A DNA stretch of 64,000 bases, taken from Cranoglanis bouderius. Its lineage: Eukaryota; Chordata; Actinopteri; Siluriformes; Cranoglanididae. The DNA is taken from assembly GCA_023630585.1 (NCBI GenBank), contig CM042560.1, forward strand, positions 3,260,001 through 3,324,000, in the 5' to 3' direction. Numbering within the stretch: position 1 is the first letter of the stretch; each line of letters begins with the position of its first letter. Positions 41,437 through 48,054 of this stretch are shown one piece after another. The notes beneath the pieces were generated by a model, which saw only the letters and a program-made list of their open reading frames with translations, did not search any database and was not told where the DNA came from. The position numbers were made by a program, and so were the translations under genes.

Positions 41437-42610
41437 AGGGTATTGTAGGACTAAAGACCCCCCACCACAAAGCACATCAAAGAGCAGATTATACAGCAGG
41501 AAGGTAAGTCTGACTGACGTATCGTATCACCTCAGCTTATCCAGAGCTTATAGCCTATACATTCAGAGATGTGCTATTGTATTACGCTCACTTTATTAGT
41601 CCTTACTCCTGAGCTTTTTTTATTTGGAACTTTAAGCCTGTTGTTTTCAAGGCCAACAAGGCACCTGATTTATAATTATTTCTCCCCACACAAAACCTTT
41701 CGCTTGTAAATCAGTCAAGAATTTTCAATCCATTTAAAATGGCATGACTCTAGAACCTTTTTGACAGCTGATTTTTAAAAGTGTAGGTGAAAAGTAACGG
41801 TGGTGCAACAAGAAGCACTTTTTTAAATAACCTTTATATCACTTTTATAACCTCTGCACACGTACAAAGCATACGTACACTTCTCTAAACCAGTGACAGT
41901 GACATTTCTCAGTCCATAAAGTCTACAAAAGCCAAACTGTCTAATGCATCTATCTAATGCATATGCATGTACATATTAAATATGCAAAATTATTTCCTAA
42001 AAAAAAATTCTGTTTTTTCCCCCCCTTTTTTTTTAATACTGTACACTTTCCATAATAGTTTTCTTTCATTGGTCGTTTTCTACCACTATAGTTTTCTTTA
42101 GTTTTCTTTCAATGCTTTCATTCTGTCTGTATATTGTATTATATTATATTATATTATATTATATTATATTTTTTTGCTCCCTGGCCTCTCACTCCTCCAC
42201 ACATCCCACAGAGATAAAGAGCACATTGGCTAGAAGTATGTAACTATATTAAATAACTATGACTGAGATGCTGGAGATGGATTTACCAGCATATTTTTAG
42301 TGTTATATATTCTGAGTAAAAATATCCTTATCATTAAACTTGAATATAAAACTTTAATGAGCTGAAATGAAACCTAATAATAATTCAGAATAACTGATTG
42401 CGTGCACTTTTGTGTCTGTTGATTTGTTATGCTCATTAAGTCACCGACCTTCAGTTCCTCCAGTCCGTCTGTTTCTCTTGAGGATGGACAGACGCACCGC
42501 GGGGACGCGCGGCACGGACACGGGGGCGCGCACTCCACCATGCACACCTGCTCACCGAGAGCAGGATTCACGCGCTTCGCGAAGTTATTAAACGAACCAA
42601 ACTTCTTCAT
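21260..42610 (-). CDS. atp7b: Copper-transporting P-type ATPase ATP7B, complete, 21 coding exons
   Basis: Pumps Cu(I) across trans-Golgi and vesicle membranes using ATP. It loads cuproenzymes and exports excess copper; human loss causes Wilson disease. Coding exons on the minus strand, in order: 42610-42449, 41212-40093, 37758-37522, 37393-37230, 35899-35738, 34339-34257, 34023-33840, 33179-32946, 31076-30985, 29386-29259, 28144-27990, 27736-27602, 27470-27276, 26859-26677, 25215-25002, 24836-24699, 24009-23867, 23249-23046, 22889-22772, 22061-21959, 21518-21260. All phases join and the sum is 4413 nt (1470 residues; human 1465). Features: six heavy-metal domains, the first without CxxC; TGE 855-857; CPC 980-982; DKTGT with phospho-Asp 1024; SEHPL with His 1066; GDGVND from 1276; a C-terminal dileucine HSLLEHD. 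The ATP7B-type C-terminus (YELRAHGRM) and the htr2a neighbour favour ATP7B over ATP7A. Introns 6 and 13 need GC donors. Confidence 0.97.
21959..22061 (-). CDS. atp7b: atp7b exon 20: membrane helix 8
   Basis: 103 nt, the human length. VFMPVGLVLQPWMGSAAMAA, SSVSVLLSSL with the MxxS copper-entry residues of helix 8. The acceptor is (UG)n ending ttcag; donor GCTG|GTGAGG. Confidence 0.96.
22065..22090 (-). repeat. (UG)n at the atp7b exon 20 acceptor
   Basis: (CA)n on the plus strand, so (UG)n in the atp7b transcript. Directly abuts the acceptor of exon 20 and stands in for its pyrimidine tract. Confidence 0.95.
22651..22758 (-). repeat. (CA)n after the atp7b exon 19 donor
   Basis: Long (GT)n with a few GTTT interruptions on the plus strand; in the transcript it is (CA)n, starting about 13 nt into intron 19. 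It yields only polyCys-Val or polyHis-Thr shadow frames. Confidence 0.95.
22772..22889 (-). CDS. atp7b: atp7b exon 19: membrane helix 7
   Basis: 118 nt. NDLLDVVASIELSKKTVRR, then FALIYNLLGIPIAAG. Acceptor cttttgacag; donor CCG|GTGAGC followed within 10 nt by (CA)n. Confidence 0.96.
23046..23249 (-). CDS. atp7b: atp7b exon 18: hinge GDGVNDSPAL
   Basis: 204 nt, the human length. VFAEVLPSHKVAKVQELQDK, MVGDGVNDSPALARADLG (Mg-binding Asp 1277 and 1281). Acceptor cacacag, donor CGG|GTGGGT. Confidence 0.97.
23272..23299 (-). repeat. (UG)n before atp7b exon 18
   Basis: (CA)n on the plus strand, about 23 nt upstream of the exon 18 acceptor in the transcript. Confidence 0.93.
23867..24009 (-). CDS. 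atp7b: atp7b exon 17: phosphorylation domain
   Basis: 143 nt. LCAMLAIADTVKEESALAVH, then IDVLMITGDNRRTAKAIATQ. Acceptor gtttctcag, donor CAG|GTGCCA. Confidence 0.96.
24699..24836 (-). CDS. atp7b: atp7b exon 16: nucleotide-binding domain
   Basis: 138 nt. SFSVMIGNRQWMQRNGL, HETKGQTAILVAID. The acceptor is a bare (UG)n tract of about 67 nt ending tacag, with no ordinary pyrimidine tract. Donor GATG|GTACAG. Confidence 0.93.
24839..24906 (-). repeat. (UG)n at the atp7b exon 16 acceptor
   Basis: About 33 CA units on the plus strand; in the transcript (UG)n ends 3 nt before exon 16. Confidence 0.96.
25002..25215 (-). CDS. atp7b: atp7b exon 15: nucleotide-binding domain
   Basis: 214 nt. ELGTETLGFCHDFQAVPGCG, then a Thr-rich variable loop. 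Acceptor cactgcag preceded by (UG)n; donor GTGG|GTTCAG. Confidence 0.92.
25229..25260 (-). repeat. (UG)n before atp7b exon 15
   Basis: About 16 CA units on the plus strand; in the transcript (UG)n ends about 14 nt before exon 15. Confidence 0.95.
25440..25637 (+). repeat. LINE/SINE-type 3' tail repeat, left half
   Basis: Shares about 190 bp with 63010-63254: 'cactgtccggtgtcacccag', 'gatgaggatgggttcccttt', 'tctcaaggtttcttcctcat'. Interrupted at a TA by the MITE at 25640-26173 and resumed at 26176. Lies in atp7b intron 14. Confidence 0.7.
25640..26173 (-). mobile_element. TA-flanked MITE, copy 2
   Basis: 534 bp, the reverse-orientation partner of 11622-12171. Left end CAGTACTGTGCAAAAGGTTT, right end ACTTTTACACGGTACTG, TA on both sides (25638-25639, 26174-26175). 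It sits inside another repeat whose uninterrupted relative is at 63010-63254, which gives the empty site. Confidence 0.88.
26176..26262 (+). repeat. LINE/SINE-type 3' tail repeat, right half
   Basis: Continues the repeat at 25440-25637: 'tttctataaagctgctatgt', 'tgctatacaaatgaaattga', ending in a GGAATTGAATTGAA tail typical of fish LINE-type 3' ends. Confidence 0.7.
26285..26615 (-). repeat. Dispersed repeat R1, partial copy 3
   Basis: Carries 'tttatagttacatttaatgt', 'ggaatgtccgcaagacaag' and 'cctgaagactttcctgt' in the same order as 2555-3110. In atp7b intron 14. Confidence 0.55.
26639..26672 (-). repeat. (CA)n after the atp7b exon 14 donor
   Basis: (GT)n on the plus strand; (CA)n in the transcript, beginning about 5 nt into intron 14. 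Confidence 0.95.
26677..26859 (-). CDS. atp7b: atp7b exon 14: phosphorylation site
   Basis: 183 nt. MFDKTGTITNGVPR (phospho-Asp 1024) and SSEHPLGMAV (His 1066, equal to human H1069, the commonest Wilson disease site). Donor GAG|GTATAC runs straight into (CA)n. Confidence 0.97.
27276..27470 (-). CDS. atp7b: atp7b exon 13: CPC copper site, GC donor
   Basis: 195 nt. Membrane helix 6 with SIACPCSLGLATPT (C980, C982), the intramembrane Cu(I) ligands. It ends EMAHK. The donor is AAG|GCATGG; no in-phase GT donor stands nearby, so a GC-AG intron is inferred. A less likely alternative donor (TTT|GTCATT) would add five residues. Confidence 0.92.
27602..27736 (-). CDS. atp7b: atp7b exon 12: membrane helix 5
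   Basis: 135 nt, the human length. [20 protein letters not shown], then TFDFDIVAKYFP. Acceptor gtactcag, donor CCC|GTGAGT. Confidence 0.95.
27793..27829 (-). repeat. (CA)n inside atp7b intron 11
   Basis: (GT)n on the plus strand with one GTCT interruption, inside the short intron between exons 11 and 12. Confidence 0.93.
27990..28144 (-). CDS. atp7b: atp7b exon 11: TGE dephosphorylation loop
   Basis: 155 nt, the human length. Completes TGEPMPV (TGE is the catalytic loop of the actuator domain), then VIAGSINAHGALLVEATHVG. Acceptor acatcag, donor AAG|GTAACA followed by AC-rich sequence. Confidence 0.95.
28145..29258 (-). other. atp7b intron 10, rich in GCTAGC/TTAGCTAG motifs
   Basis: From about 28385 to 28990 the intron is crowded with tagctagctaa, gttagctag and gctagcaa words spaced irregularly, alternating with 'aatgttaacattaac'. 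Many are short palindromes. It looks like a decayed tandem array; the same vocabulary occurs in intron 2 (39060-39910). No coding content. Confidence 0.5.
29259..29386 (-). CDS. atp7b: atp7b exon 10: actuator domain
   Basis: 128 nt, the human length. EEQISVELVQRGDVVKV, GGKFPVDGKVIEGNSMADES. Acceptor ccctaaag, donor ACAG|GTACCA. Confidence 0.94.
29775..30212 (+). mobile_element. Inverted-repeat element (MITE-like)
   Basis: The left end 'cagtgactacgtttacatgc' with 'acatcaaattccg' is matched in reverse complement by the right end, 'cggaatacttatgtgcatgt' with 'agacatagtcagtg'. About 25 bp pair with few mismatches. The interior repeats 'attccgaata' motifs. No transposase. Superfamily not set; in atp7b intron 9. 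Confidence 0.65.
30284..30545 (+). repeat. Dispersed repeat R1, partial copy 4
   Basis: Shares 'aactataaatggataaaaag', 'ggcaaattgctgtggtataa', 'aaaataatcaactttgg' and 'tggtaacagtgactac' with the R1 copy at 51590-51780, in the same orientation. In atp7b intron 9. Confidence 0.55.
30985..31076 (-). CDS. atp7b: atp7b exon 9
   Basis: 92 nt. SKTSKALAKLMSLQATDATI, then the start of the actuator domain. Acceptor tctttgtag, donor CAG|GTATGA. Confidence 0.93.
31741..32142 (+). mobile_element. hAT-like MITE
   Basis: Left end CAGTCCCTCCAGGATTTAGC, right end the reverse complement of CAGTCCGTACAGGATTTCGC. The CAG...CTG termini and inverted repeats of about 20 bp suggest a hAT-type element. The flanking 8 bp (TAAATAGT and AATAAAGA) do not match, so the duplication has decayed or the borders are off. 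The 94-residue open frame inside is not recognised. In atp7b intron 8. Confidence 0.55.
32946..33179 (-). CDS. atp7b: atp7b exon 8: membrane helices 3-4
   Basis: 234 nt, the human length. [56 protein letters not shown]. Acceptor cctctgtcag, donor AAG|GTAAAA. Confidence 0.96.
33840..34023 (-). CDS. atp7b: atp7b exon 7: first membrane helices
   Basis: 184 nt. WRQSFLFNLLFGIPVMGLM, then LPGLSLLNLVFFLLCTPVQ. Acceptor cgcctgcag, donor CAG|GTGATG. Confidence 0.94.
34257..34339 (-). CDS. atp7b: atp7b exon 6: linker to first membrane helix, GC donor
   Basis: 83 nt. GLGFGVSLIKNDALRKNDG, then DHQKEIRL. The donor ACT|GCAAGT is the classic GC-type consensus. It gives phase 2, and the join reads EIRLWRQSF as in human EIKQWKKSF. 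The only GT alternative, two bases inside (CAA|GTATCT), breaks the frame. Confidence 0.88.
34904..35320 (-). mobile_element. Tc1-like element, second family, reduced to about 0.4 kb
   Basis: Ends AACTGATCAGCCATAACATT and AATGTTATGGCTGATCAGTA are inverted repeats. The minus strand keeps the start of a transposase (MGKRKDLSDFDKGQIVMARR) joined directly to its C-terminal part (PPRNLQDLKDL), so the whole catalytic core is missing. Same family as 57981-60360. In atp7b intron 5. Confidence 0.88.
35738..35899 (-). CDS. atp7b: atp7b exon 5: metal-binding domain 6
   Basis: 162 nt. VTGMTCASCVHNIE (C567, C570), then TNGILEATVALATNKARIKF. Acceptor tcaccag, donor GAG|GTAAAC. Domains 5 and 6 are the pair closest to the membrane and most needed for transport in the human protein. 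Confidence 0.95.
37230..37393 (-). CDS. atp7b: atp7b exon 4: rest of metal-binding domain 5
   Basis: 164 nt, the same length as I recall for the human exon. Reads SVLVALMAGKAEIRYDPEY and GLGFGASL. Acceptor tgtatag, donor TCT|GTGAGC. Confidence 0.93.
37522..37758 (-). CDS. atp7b: atp7b exon 3: linker and start of metal-binding domain 5
   Basis: 237 nt. A Ser/Thr/Pro-rich linker leads into CFLRVTGMTCASC (C491, C494). Acceptor catctaag|AT, donor AAAG|GTGTGT. Confidence 0.92.
37850..38285 (-). repeat. Dispersed repeat R1, copy 5
   Basis: Reads from 'gctgttataggaaatatt' through 'ggaacgtccacaaaacatg' and 'cctgaagactctcccgtat' to 'ccttctgaccaatcagaatc'. In atp7b intron 2. Confidence 0.6.
39040..39960 (+). 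repeat. Decayed tandem array, units of roughly 80-110 bp, in atp7b intron 2
   Basis: A composite unit recurs about ten times: 'gttagctcatgttaactagc', 'tggctagttttagtagtgaa', 'gattgtgtacatttgtaaat', 'atgacttaaaaatcctgtca', 'gaaat'. Copies differ by many substitutions and small indels, and a (TA)n tract interrupts at 39385-39405. The order of blocks is kept in nearly every copy, which shows tandem origin. Confidence 0.75.
40093..41212 (-). CDS. atp7b: atp7b exon 2: metal-binding domains 1-4
   Basis: 1120-nt exon, residues 55-428. It carries NHAFDNLAY, like human AFDNVGY. Domain 1 follows with GPSCPES in place of GMTCxxC. Intact GMTCLSC (C185, C188), GMHCGSC (C270, C273) and GMTCNSC (C369, C372) follow. 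Acceptor tctttag|GAA, donor CAAG|GTGAAG. Confidence 0.95.
41382..41434 (+). repeat. (CA)n microsatellite in atp7b intron 1
   Basis: About 26 CA units. Confidence 0.95.
42449..42610 (-). CDS. atp7b: atp7b exon 1: cysteine-rich leader
   Basis: Encodes residues 1-54 from the ATG at 42610 (MKKFGSFNNFAKRV). The upstream frame stays open, but the next codons run through the (CT)n tract, so this ATG is preferred. Six cysteines (C23, 27, 31, 33, 39, 41) stand in CxxxC, CxC and CxC spacing, not seen in the human leader. The donor AAG|GTCGGT is weak but is the only one in the required phase. The join to exon 2 is predicted. Confidence 0.7.
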
Positions 42611-42615
42611 GTTGA

Positions 42616-42624
<9 letters not shown>

Positions 42625-42659
<35 letters not shown>
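42625..42659 (+). repeat. (CT)n microsatellite in the atp7b leader
   Basis: About 17 CT units, (GA)n in the atp7b transcript, 15 nt upstream of the ATG. Confidence 0.95.
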
Positions 42660-42661
<2 letters not shown>

Positions 42662-42741
42662 CAGACACACACACCACCGACAGTCACCGTACCGTGAACC
42701 CGTGCGCACGGTGGATCCGCGGGCAGCGCATTTCAACCGCG

Positions 42742-42772
<31 letters not shown>

Positions 42773-42780
42773 ACTCGGTG

Positions 42781-42788
42781 TGACGTCA
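42781..42788 (+). promoter_or_regulatory. Perfect CRE (TGACGTCA)
   Basis: Full 8-bp palindromic cAMP-response element, 171 bp upstream of the atp7b ATG. CREB/ATF-type factors bind this sequence; occupancy here is not known. Confidence 0.5.
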
Positions 42789-42860
42789 AACCACTTTCAC
42801 CTGAACGTGTGCTACATTCACGTGTTGTTGGAAATAAAGAAAGCTTGAGATACAAAATGC

Positions 42861-42875
42861 AGTGTTGTTGTTGTT

Positions 42876-42931
<56 letters not shown>
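42861..42931 (+). repeat. (GTT)n/(AAT)n compound microsatellite
   Basis: Four to five GTT units followed by about 18 AAT units. Confidence 0.95.
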
Positions 42932-42933
<2 letters not shown>

Positions 42934-43340
42934 TTATTTCTCAAACCCAAGGTTACTTTACAATATTTTTGGTAAATTACAAACATACAAACATAAGCCA
43001 TCATACACTTGAAAATACGTTTATATATTTATATATTATATAAATATAAATATATAATGTATATAGTATAGTAAATATGGTAAATATAGTAAATATAGTC
43101 AAATATGTCTCAAAGGATGCAAACATTTACATATTTATGTTTAACACTAATTAAATGTGTGTGTTTTTTTCTTCTTTATTTTGTTAGTGTAATAAGTGAT
43201 TAACACCCTTCTTAGCTTCCTAAAAGGGTTGTATTTGCAAGCATGTCTGATAAGGAAACACTACTGTTTCATAGTTATACTCTATACACAATATAAACAC
43301 CACTGTAGTTTGTGAATGCAGATACTCAATTCTTTACTGA

Positions 43341-43525
43341 GTACAGGGGCAGTGGTTAAGACGTTGGGCTACTGTTCGGAAGGTCGTGAGTTCAAATCCC
43401 AGCACTGCCAAGCCGCGACTGTTGGGCCCTTGTACAAGGCCCTTAACCCTCAATTGCTCAGATGTATAAATGGAAGTCGCTCTGGATAAGGGCGTCTGCC
43501 AAATGCCATAAATGTAAATGTCTTT
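43341..43525 (+). repeat. tRNA-derived SINE
   Basis: Begins with an internal RNA polymerase III promoter: box A-like TGGTTAAGACGTTGGGCTA and box B-like GGTCGTGAGTTCAAATCCC, in tRNA spacing. A unique body follows (gttgggcccttgtacaaggc, ccttaaccctcaattgctca). The tail 'tctggataagggcgtctgcc' and 'aaatgccataaatgtaaatg' is the common fish SINE end. This is a retroposed element, not a functional tRNA gene. Confidence 0.88.
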
Positions 43526-44110
43526 AACCCCCCCAGGTTGCACACCGTTTCTCTCTTGAAGAGCACAGCTCTTGAACGCTGCTCATCTTTGCGCACGGCA
43601 CAGCTGTCACCTATCTCCTATCTATCTCCTGTAGATGATTTACCTGAACCACTGTTACCGAGTGCACAACGTTAGAGATGTAATCACGTCACTTCATTCA
43701 CACTGTGAATATAATAGCCTGCTTTGTGTTCAGTTATTTTCTGCCTCGGATAGCCCATGGTGAAAATGAAACTAGGCAAATAACGGGCTATTTAATTGTT
43801 TCTATTCACAGAACAACAAATCCAGTGAAACTATTGCTTTTGAGGTCTTGCAGTGCTACAATAACTCTTAACGTGCTTATTTGCCTCCTGTTGGTCTCAC
43901 CAGTGATTGCATTTTCCTCTAAACTTTGCAGTTAAACAACGAGTAATGAGGCCTAAATCTATGACTTCAAGTGCAGAGGAAAAGAGCAATAACAGGGAAA
44001 AAACAAAACATCAGAGTGCAACACAGAAATAGAGGCATTAAACGTTTCTAAATGTTTAAATAAGTAATTAAATTAAACTAAATATTTTTAATGTTATGAT
44101 TTACTTCTTT
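43526..44110. other. Intergenic, no gene seen
   Basis: The 76-residue frame at 43705-43935 is hydrophobic (IACFVFSYFLPRI, LICLLLVSPVIAFSS). It has no homology I recognise and no splice context. Confidence 0.4.
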
Positions 44111-44114
44111 TATC

Positions 44115-44596
44115 AGTACCTGTCAGTCACAGTGGAGGGGGCGTGGCCTCTCTGCCAGTCAGGTAAGTAAAGGAGGCATGGCATCAGTACTTGTCGGTCC
44201 CTGTAGAGGAGGTGTGGCCTCTCTGCCTGTCAGGTGAGAAAAGCCCATAACTGTCGATGCCTACCCCTAACCCTACCCCTAACCCTACCCCTAACTCTTA
44301 TGGGGGAGCTACACATGTAGCCCCGCCAAAAAGTGCAGCCCCGCCCCGTTCTACAGGCTGCTGCCAGGTCTACTTGTGTCAGGTCAGCAAAGGAGGCATA
44401 ACATTAGTACTTGTTGGTCCCAGTAGAGGGGGGCGTGTCCTCTCTGCCTGTCAGGTCAGCAAAGGAAGAGTGGCACCAGTACCTGTCAGTCCCAGTGGAG
44501 AGGGCGTGGTCTTTCTGCCTGTCAGGTCAGTAAAGGAGGCGTGGCATCAGTACCTGTCAGTCCCAGTGGAGGGGGCGTGGCCTCCCATCTCTGAAA
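44115..44596 (+). repeat. GC-rich minisatellite
   Basis: About six or seven imperfect units of some 70 bp: 'cagtacctgtcagtcccagt', 'ggagggggcgtggcctctct', 'gcctgtcaggtcagtaaagg', 'aggcgtggcat'. One stretch inside is replaced by a telomere-like run and an unrelated GC-rich segment (44262-44355). The 114-residue open frame at 44257-44601 is an artefact of the repeat. Confidence 0.85.
44262..44298 (+). repeat. Telomere-like CCCTAA repeat, interstitial
   Basis: Three units of CTACCCCTAACC, a one-base variant of the vertebrate telomere complement (CCCTAA)n, embedded in the minisatellite. Confidence 0.7.
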
Positions 44597-44604
44597 TGTA
44601 ATCC

Positions 44605-44607
<3 letters not shown>

Positions 44608-44629
<22 letters not shown>
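44608..44629 (+). repeat. Poly-T run
   Basis: Uninterrupted run of about 22 T following the minisatellite. Confidence 0.9.
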
Positions 44630-44635
<6 letters not shown>

Positions 44636-45089
44636 GCTCAACACTGAATCACGTTATTTCCCAGCAAAACTAATTTTTTCTGAATCGTGGACTCCTTTAA
44701 ATGTATTAAATTTATGTATGATAAAAAGCACCAAAACACAAAATACACAACCCTTCACACCATACACACACTACAAGGAGAAACGTTAAAACTACTGTGA
44801 TAAAGAAATTAATTAACTAATTTTATTTGATTCTTATCATTAACTATTATAGCATGTCACCAGGGGGCGCACCAACACACATATATGTAAATGGTAAATA
44901 ACTCACTGTTTTATAAACTGCTCTACCCAATAAAAAGAAATAAACAATCCAACCTCCTTGATAATGATCTATCATGATGATCTATTAAGTGGTTATTTAA
45001 AAATCGGCTCTTGCAGTCTATTACTGTAATGTGCATGGACCTTGTAAGCCTAATGGACTGCATTAGCATGTTTTAATAAAGGAAAAACA

Positions 45090-45400
45090 CATCTAAAGAA
45101 AAACCGCCATTGCTTGTGTGCATTATTCTGAAATGGACCTGTTTTAATTATTGAATTTTACTGCGACCACGGCAGCAAAATTGGGAAAGTGTAGCCATTA
45201 AAAACAGAGATTCAAAGCCTGAATTAATTAGAGTGACTAAACACAGTCGTTTAAGCTGTACATTACAACTCCCTCCTGTTGCGATGAGCTACGCAGAATG
45301 CAAAGCAATAATTAATCAACTCTGAATAGGTTATCTGAGCTCTGAATGTCACTTTGCTAACAGAGTATTCATTTCCACATTGTTTTTTGTTATTTTGCTA
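45090..45400. other. Candidate conserved non-coding element
   Basis: Non-repetitive, balanced composition with homeodomain-type cores (ttaattaga, aataattaatca) and no open frame. It differs from the surrounding repeats. Only comparison with other fish could confirm it. Confidence 0.3.
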
Positions 45401-45689
45401 TATAATGTTTTGAATTATGCATTAAGGCTTATAAATATTTTAGGGCAGGCAAATTCCTCCTTTCAGTCAAAAGTCGACCTGTGATGACAATGATCAATGT
45501 ACTATAGCAAAAACCAATGTACTGTTCTGTACAAATGTACTAAATGTTACAACTTCTCTAAATACTACTATGTTTCATAACAAAACAGACTTATAGTTCA
45601 AAACTCAGAGCATTTGGCTTAAAATAATGACGGTGCAGTGATTACATACGATAATAGTATTATATATGGAACCCGATGTGGTCTTCTGC

Positions 45690-45925
45690 TGTTGCAGCCT
45701 CAATGTGGTGTGCATACTGAGATGCTTTTCTGCTCACAACGGTTATAAAGAGTGGCTATTTGAGTTACCACAGCAACCCCTGTCATCTTGAACCAGTCAC
45801 TGAGATCACATTTTTTCCCCATTCTGATATTTGATGTGAACACAAACTGAAGCTCTTGACCTGTATGATTGGTTAACTGGATAGTCAGATGAATGAATAA
45901 AGTGGCCGATGAGTGTGTATATAAA
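45690..45925 (+). repeat. Dispersed repeat, copy B (pair of 1-430)
   Basis: Shares 'gagatgcttttctgctcac', 'aaagagtggctatttgagtt' and the tail 'aataaagtggccgatgagtg' with the copy at the window start. Confidence 0.6.
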
Positions 45926-47248
45926 GCAAAGCCAGATTACCCACTGTGTGAACCATGTAGAGCCGTACATATCTGATGGTTTAATTCTCAGCAGCACAAG
46001 GTCTGATTTGGAGAGAATCCTGCTGGTCCTTTTATAGACTTTATCTAGATCGAACTGAGCTAGATTCCAACTATAATACCACGACTAGAGGTCTGATAAT
46101 ACCCCTACCTGCAGATTCTATATTTCTGAACTGTCAATAAGATGATAAGACAAGATTATGGCACAACTACCACCGTATCCTGTTTCAGTATATGCACTGC
46201 ATTGTTGGTTTATTGGGGCAACTCAGTCTATATTTTTTCCCACAAAAGCGGAGTTGCCAGTTTAATAGGTAGTGACTAATAAACTGGCAACTAGGTGTAA
46301 TTTAGACCGGGTGTCTTGCATTTGGATTCATTTTAAAACCTTTTTTTTTTTTTGTTGGTACGGCCATGATTAGCCAGTGTCACTGTGATTGACAGGCCAG
46401 AGAGTATGCCCCTCCCTCCCAGCAAGTATGATCATTTCTACAATATAGTAAAACTCATAAATAAAACATTCCAGAAAGTTCTGTCATTGGAAATGAATAA
46501 ACTTTGTGGTGTAACAGTAACTCTGCTTCTTCACACCACCCTGACACTGATGACACTGTTTTCCTATAACAGCACACCAGACATATTAAGTACTCCTGTC
46601 CAGTTTATTCTATTTATTTACCCACATACATTTCAAATTTATACACAGGTATTTATTATGACACAGAGTTCATAATCCATTAAGTATTGTTTCCCAGGGT
46701 ACTGAAAATACAATCCATAAAATCCTTTAAATGTTCAATGTTAAATTTCCCCCAGGATTGTGAACCCATGATTGTAAAAGCACATTTAACACAAATACTA
46801 TTCTAATCAGCTTTCAGTTCATCCTGAAAAAAAAAAAGATCAATATGAACCCTTGAGCAATCAGATTATGCAAAAGAGGGTCAGTTGGATGGATAATTCA
46901 GAAAGCTAGCTATCAAATTGGCAATGCACAAAAGAACAAAAGACAATTTCAGTGTACAGGTATAAATAAATAATGAGGCAGCAAAGTCTCATATTTTCAG
47001 TATGTGTTTCCCAGCCAGACACTTTTTCATTAAAAGGCAAATCCCAAAGAATCGCTGCAGCGAGCAGCCCACCTCTGGGACTGTCTTTAAACAACAACAA
47101 CACCACTGTAAAATTGCATTTACTAAAAAGTGTTATATATAGATGGCATATTCTCTGTATTAGTCCTTGAGAATCTGTAGCACTATTTCCTGAAGCCTGG
47201 AGCCTGAGCAATCCTTATGTCCATAAAATAAATGCAACCATTTTGATT
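45926..47248. other. htr2a downstream region
   Basis: No gene. TTTATT words at about 46597-46655 give AATAAA on the minus strand and could be htr2a poly(A) signals, about 600 bp after the stop. A partial R1-like block (gtaacagtaactctgcttct) lies at about 46512. Confidence 0.4.
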
Positions 47249-48054
47249 TCAGACGTGACTCACCATCTCATCTCTTCCATGCTTGTTCAGAGATTCTACC
47301 TGGTTCATGTAGGAGGATGTCCCAAATCCGCTGTCCTCTTTCGAATGTCTTAAAGAATCGTCTCCCTGAAGTGGAAATTTGGAGGAGTGGAAAGCCAAAG
47401 GAGGGATTGTATTGACCAGGATGACCTGGAGTGACCTGCTTGGCTCACGATAACGGCAGCACATGTAGCGGGTGAATGCTGCGCGGTACGTCTTGTTGAA
47501 AAGTGTGTAGACGAGCGGGTTGACTGCAGAAGACAGATATCCCACCCATACAAATACATTAAGCAGGCCGGTCATGAGCGCTGGGTTGCACGCTGAAGAG
47601 GCACAAGTCACCGCCATGACGTTTGTAATGAAGAACGGACACCACATGACTACGAACAGGAAGAAGACCACACCAAGGACTTTGGAGGCCTTCTGCTCGT
47701 TGCTGATGGACTGTGCAGTGCGGCGGATGAACGGCCTGGCGGATGGGACAATAGTGTCAGGGCAGAGCGAGGTCCTAGAGAATAAGCGTTCAGAGGAAAG
47801 AGAGCCTCGAGGGAGAAGATCCAGCATGGACAGCCACTTGGGACGTGCTATGAGCTGGTCCAGACACAGTGTGGCCTGGCTCTGCAGAGCGCTGATCGTC
47901 AGGAAATACGTCACCACCATGATGACGAGGGGGATGAAGAACGCCACGAAGGAGCCGATCAGGACAAAACTGTCGTCTGTCAGCTGACAGCTACCGTCTT
48001 TGAAGACTTTGGAGCGGTCGTGGAGGCCAAGAACTGGGACAGGCATGGAGATTC
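47249..48054 (-). CDS. htr2a: htr2a coding exon 3: TM4 end to C-terminus
   Basis: Starts ISMPVPVLGLHDRSKVFKDG after acceptor tttcttag and runs through TM5-TM7 to the stop. NVFVWVGYLSSAVNPLVYTL marks TM7, followed by helix 8 (FNKTYRAAFTRY) and a tail ending DEMVSHV. Confidence 0.96.

Larger units (their letters stand above)
42611..42850 (-). promoter_or_regulatory. Putative atp7b promoter and leader
   Basis: Lies directly upstream of the atp7b ATG. It holds a (CT)n tract, a local rise in CpG, and a 28-nt poly-T (plus strand). Listed motifs: a perfect CRE TGACGTCA at 42781-42788, an E-box CACGTG at 42819-42824, and sequences matching the metal-response core TGCRCNC at 42703-42709 (with its overlapping reverse complement at 42702-42708) and 42770-42776. 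No TATA box is evident. The motifs are exact; use as a promoter is inferred from position. Confidence 0.5.

Noticed and set aside
21260..42610. Assignment as ATP7A
   Set aside because: The tail (YELRAHGRM, SQVSTHVG) and the htr2a neighbour match ATP7B; the ATP7A end (DTAL) is absent, although the HSLL dileucine context is shared by both.
43344..43410. tRNA gene
   Set aside because: Box A and box B are present but a cloverleaf with acceptor stem is not evident, and the sequence continues into a SINE body and tail.
44257..44601. 114-residue open frame in the GC-rich region
   Set aside because: It is composed of minisatellite units and telomere-like repeats.
47520..47987. 155-residue plus-strand open frame
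   Set aside because: It is antisense to htr2a exon 3, whose minus-strand frame is a clear receptor.
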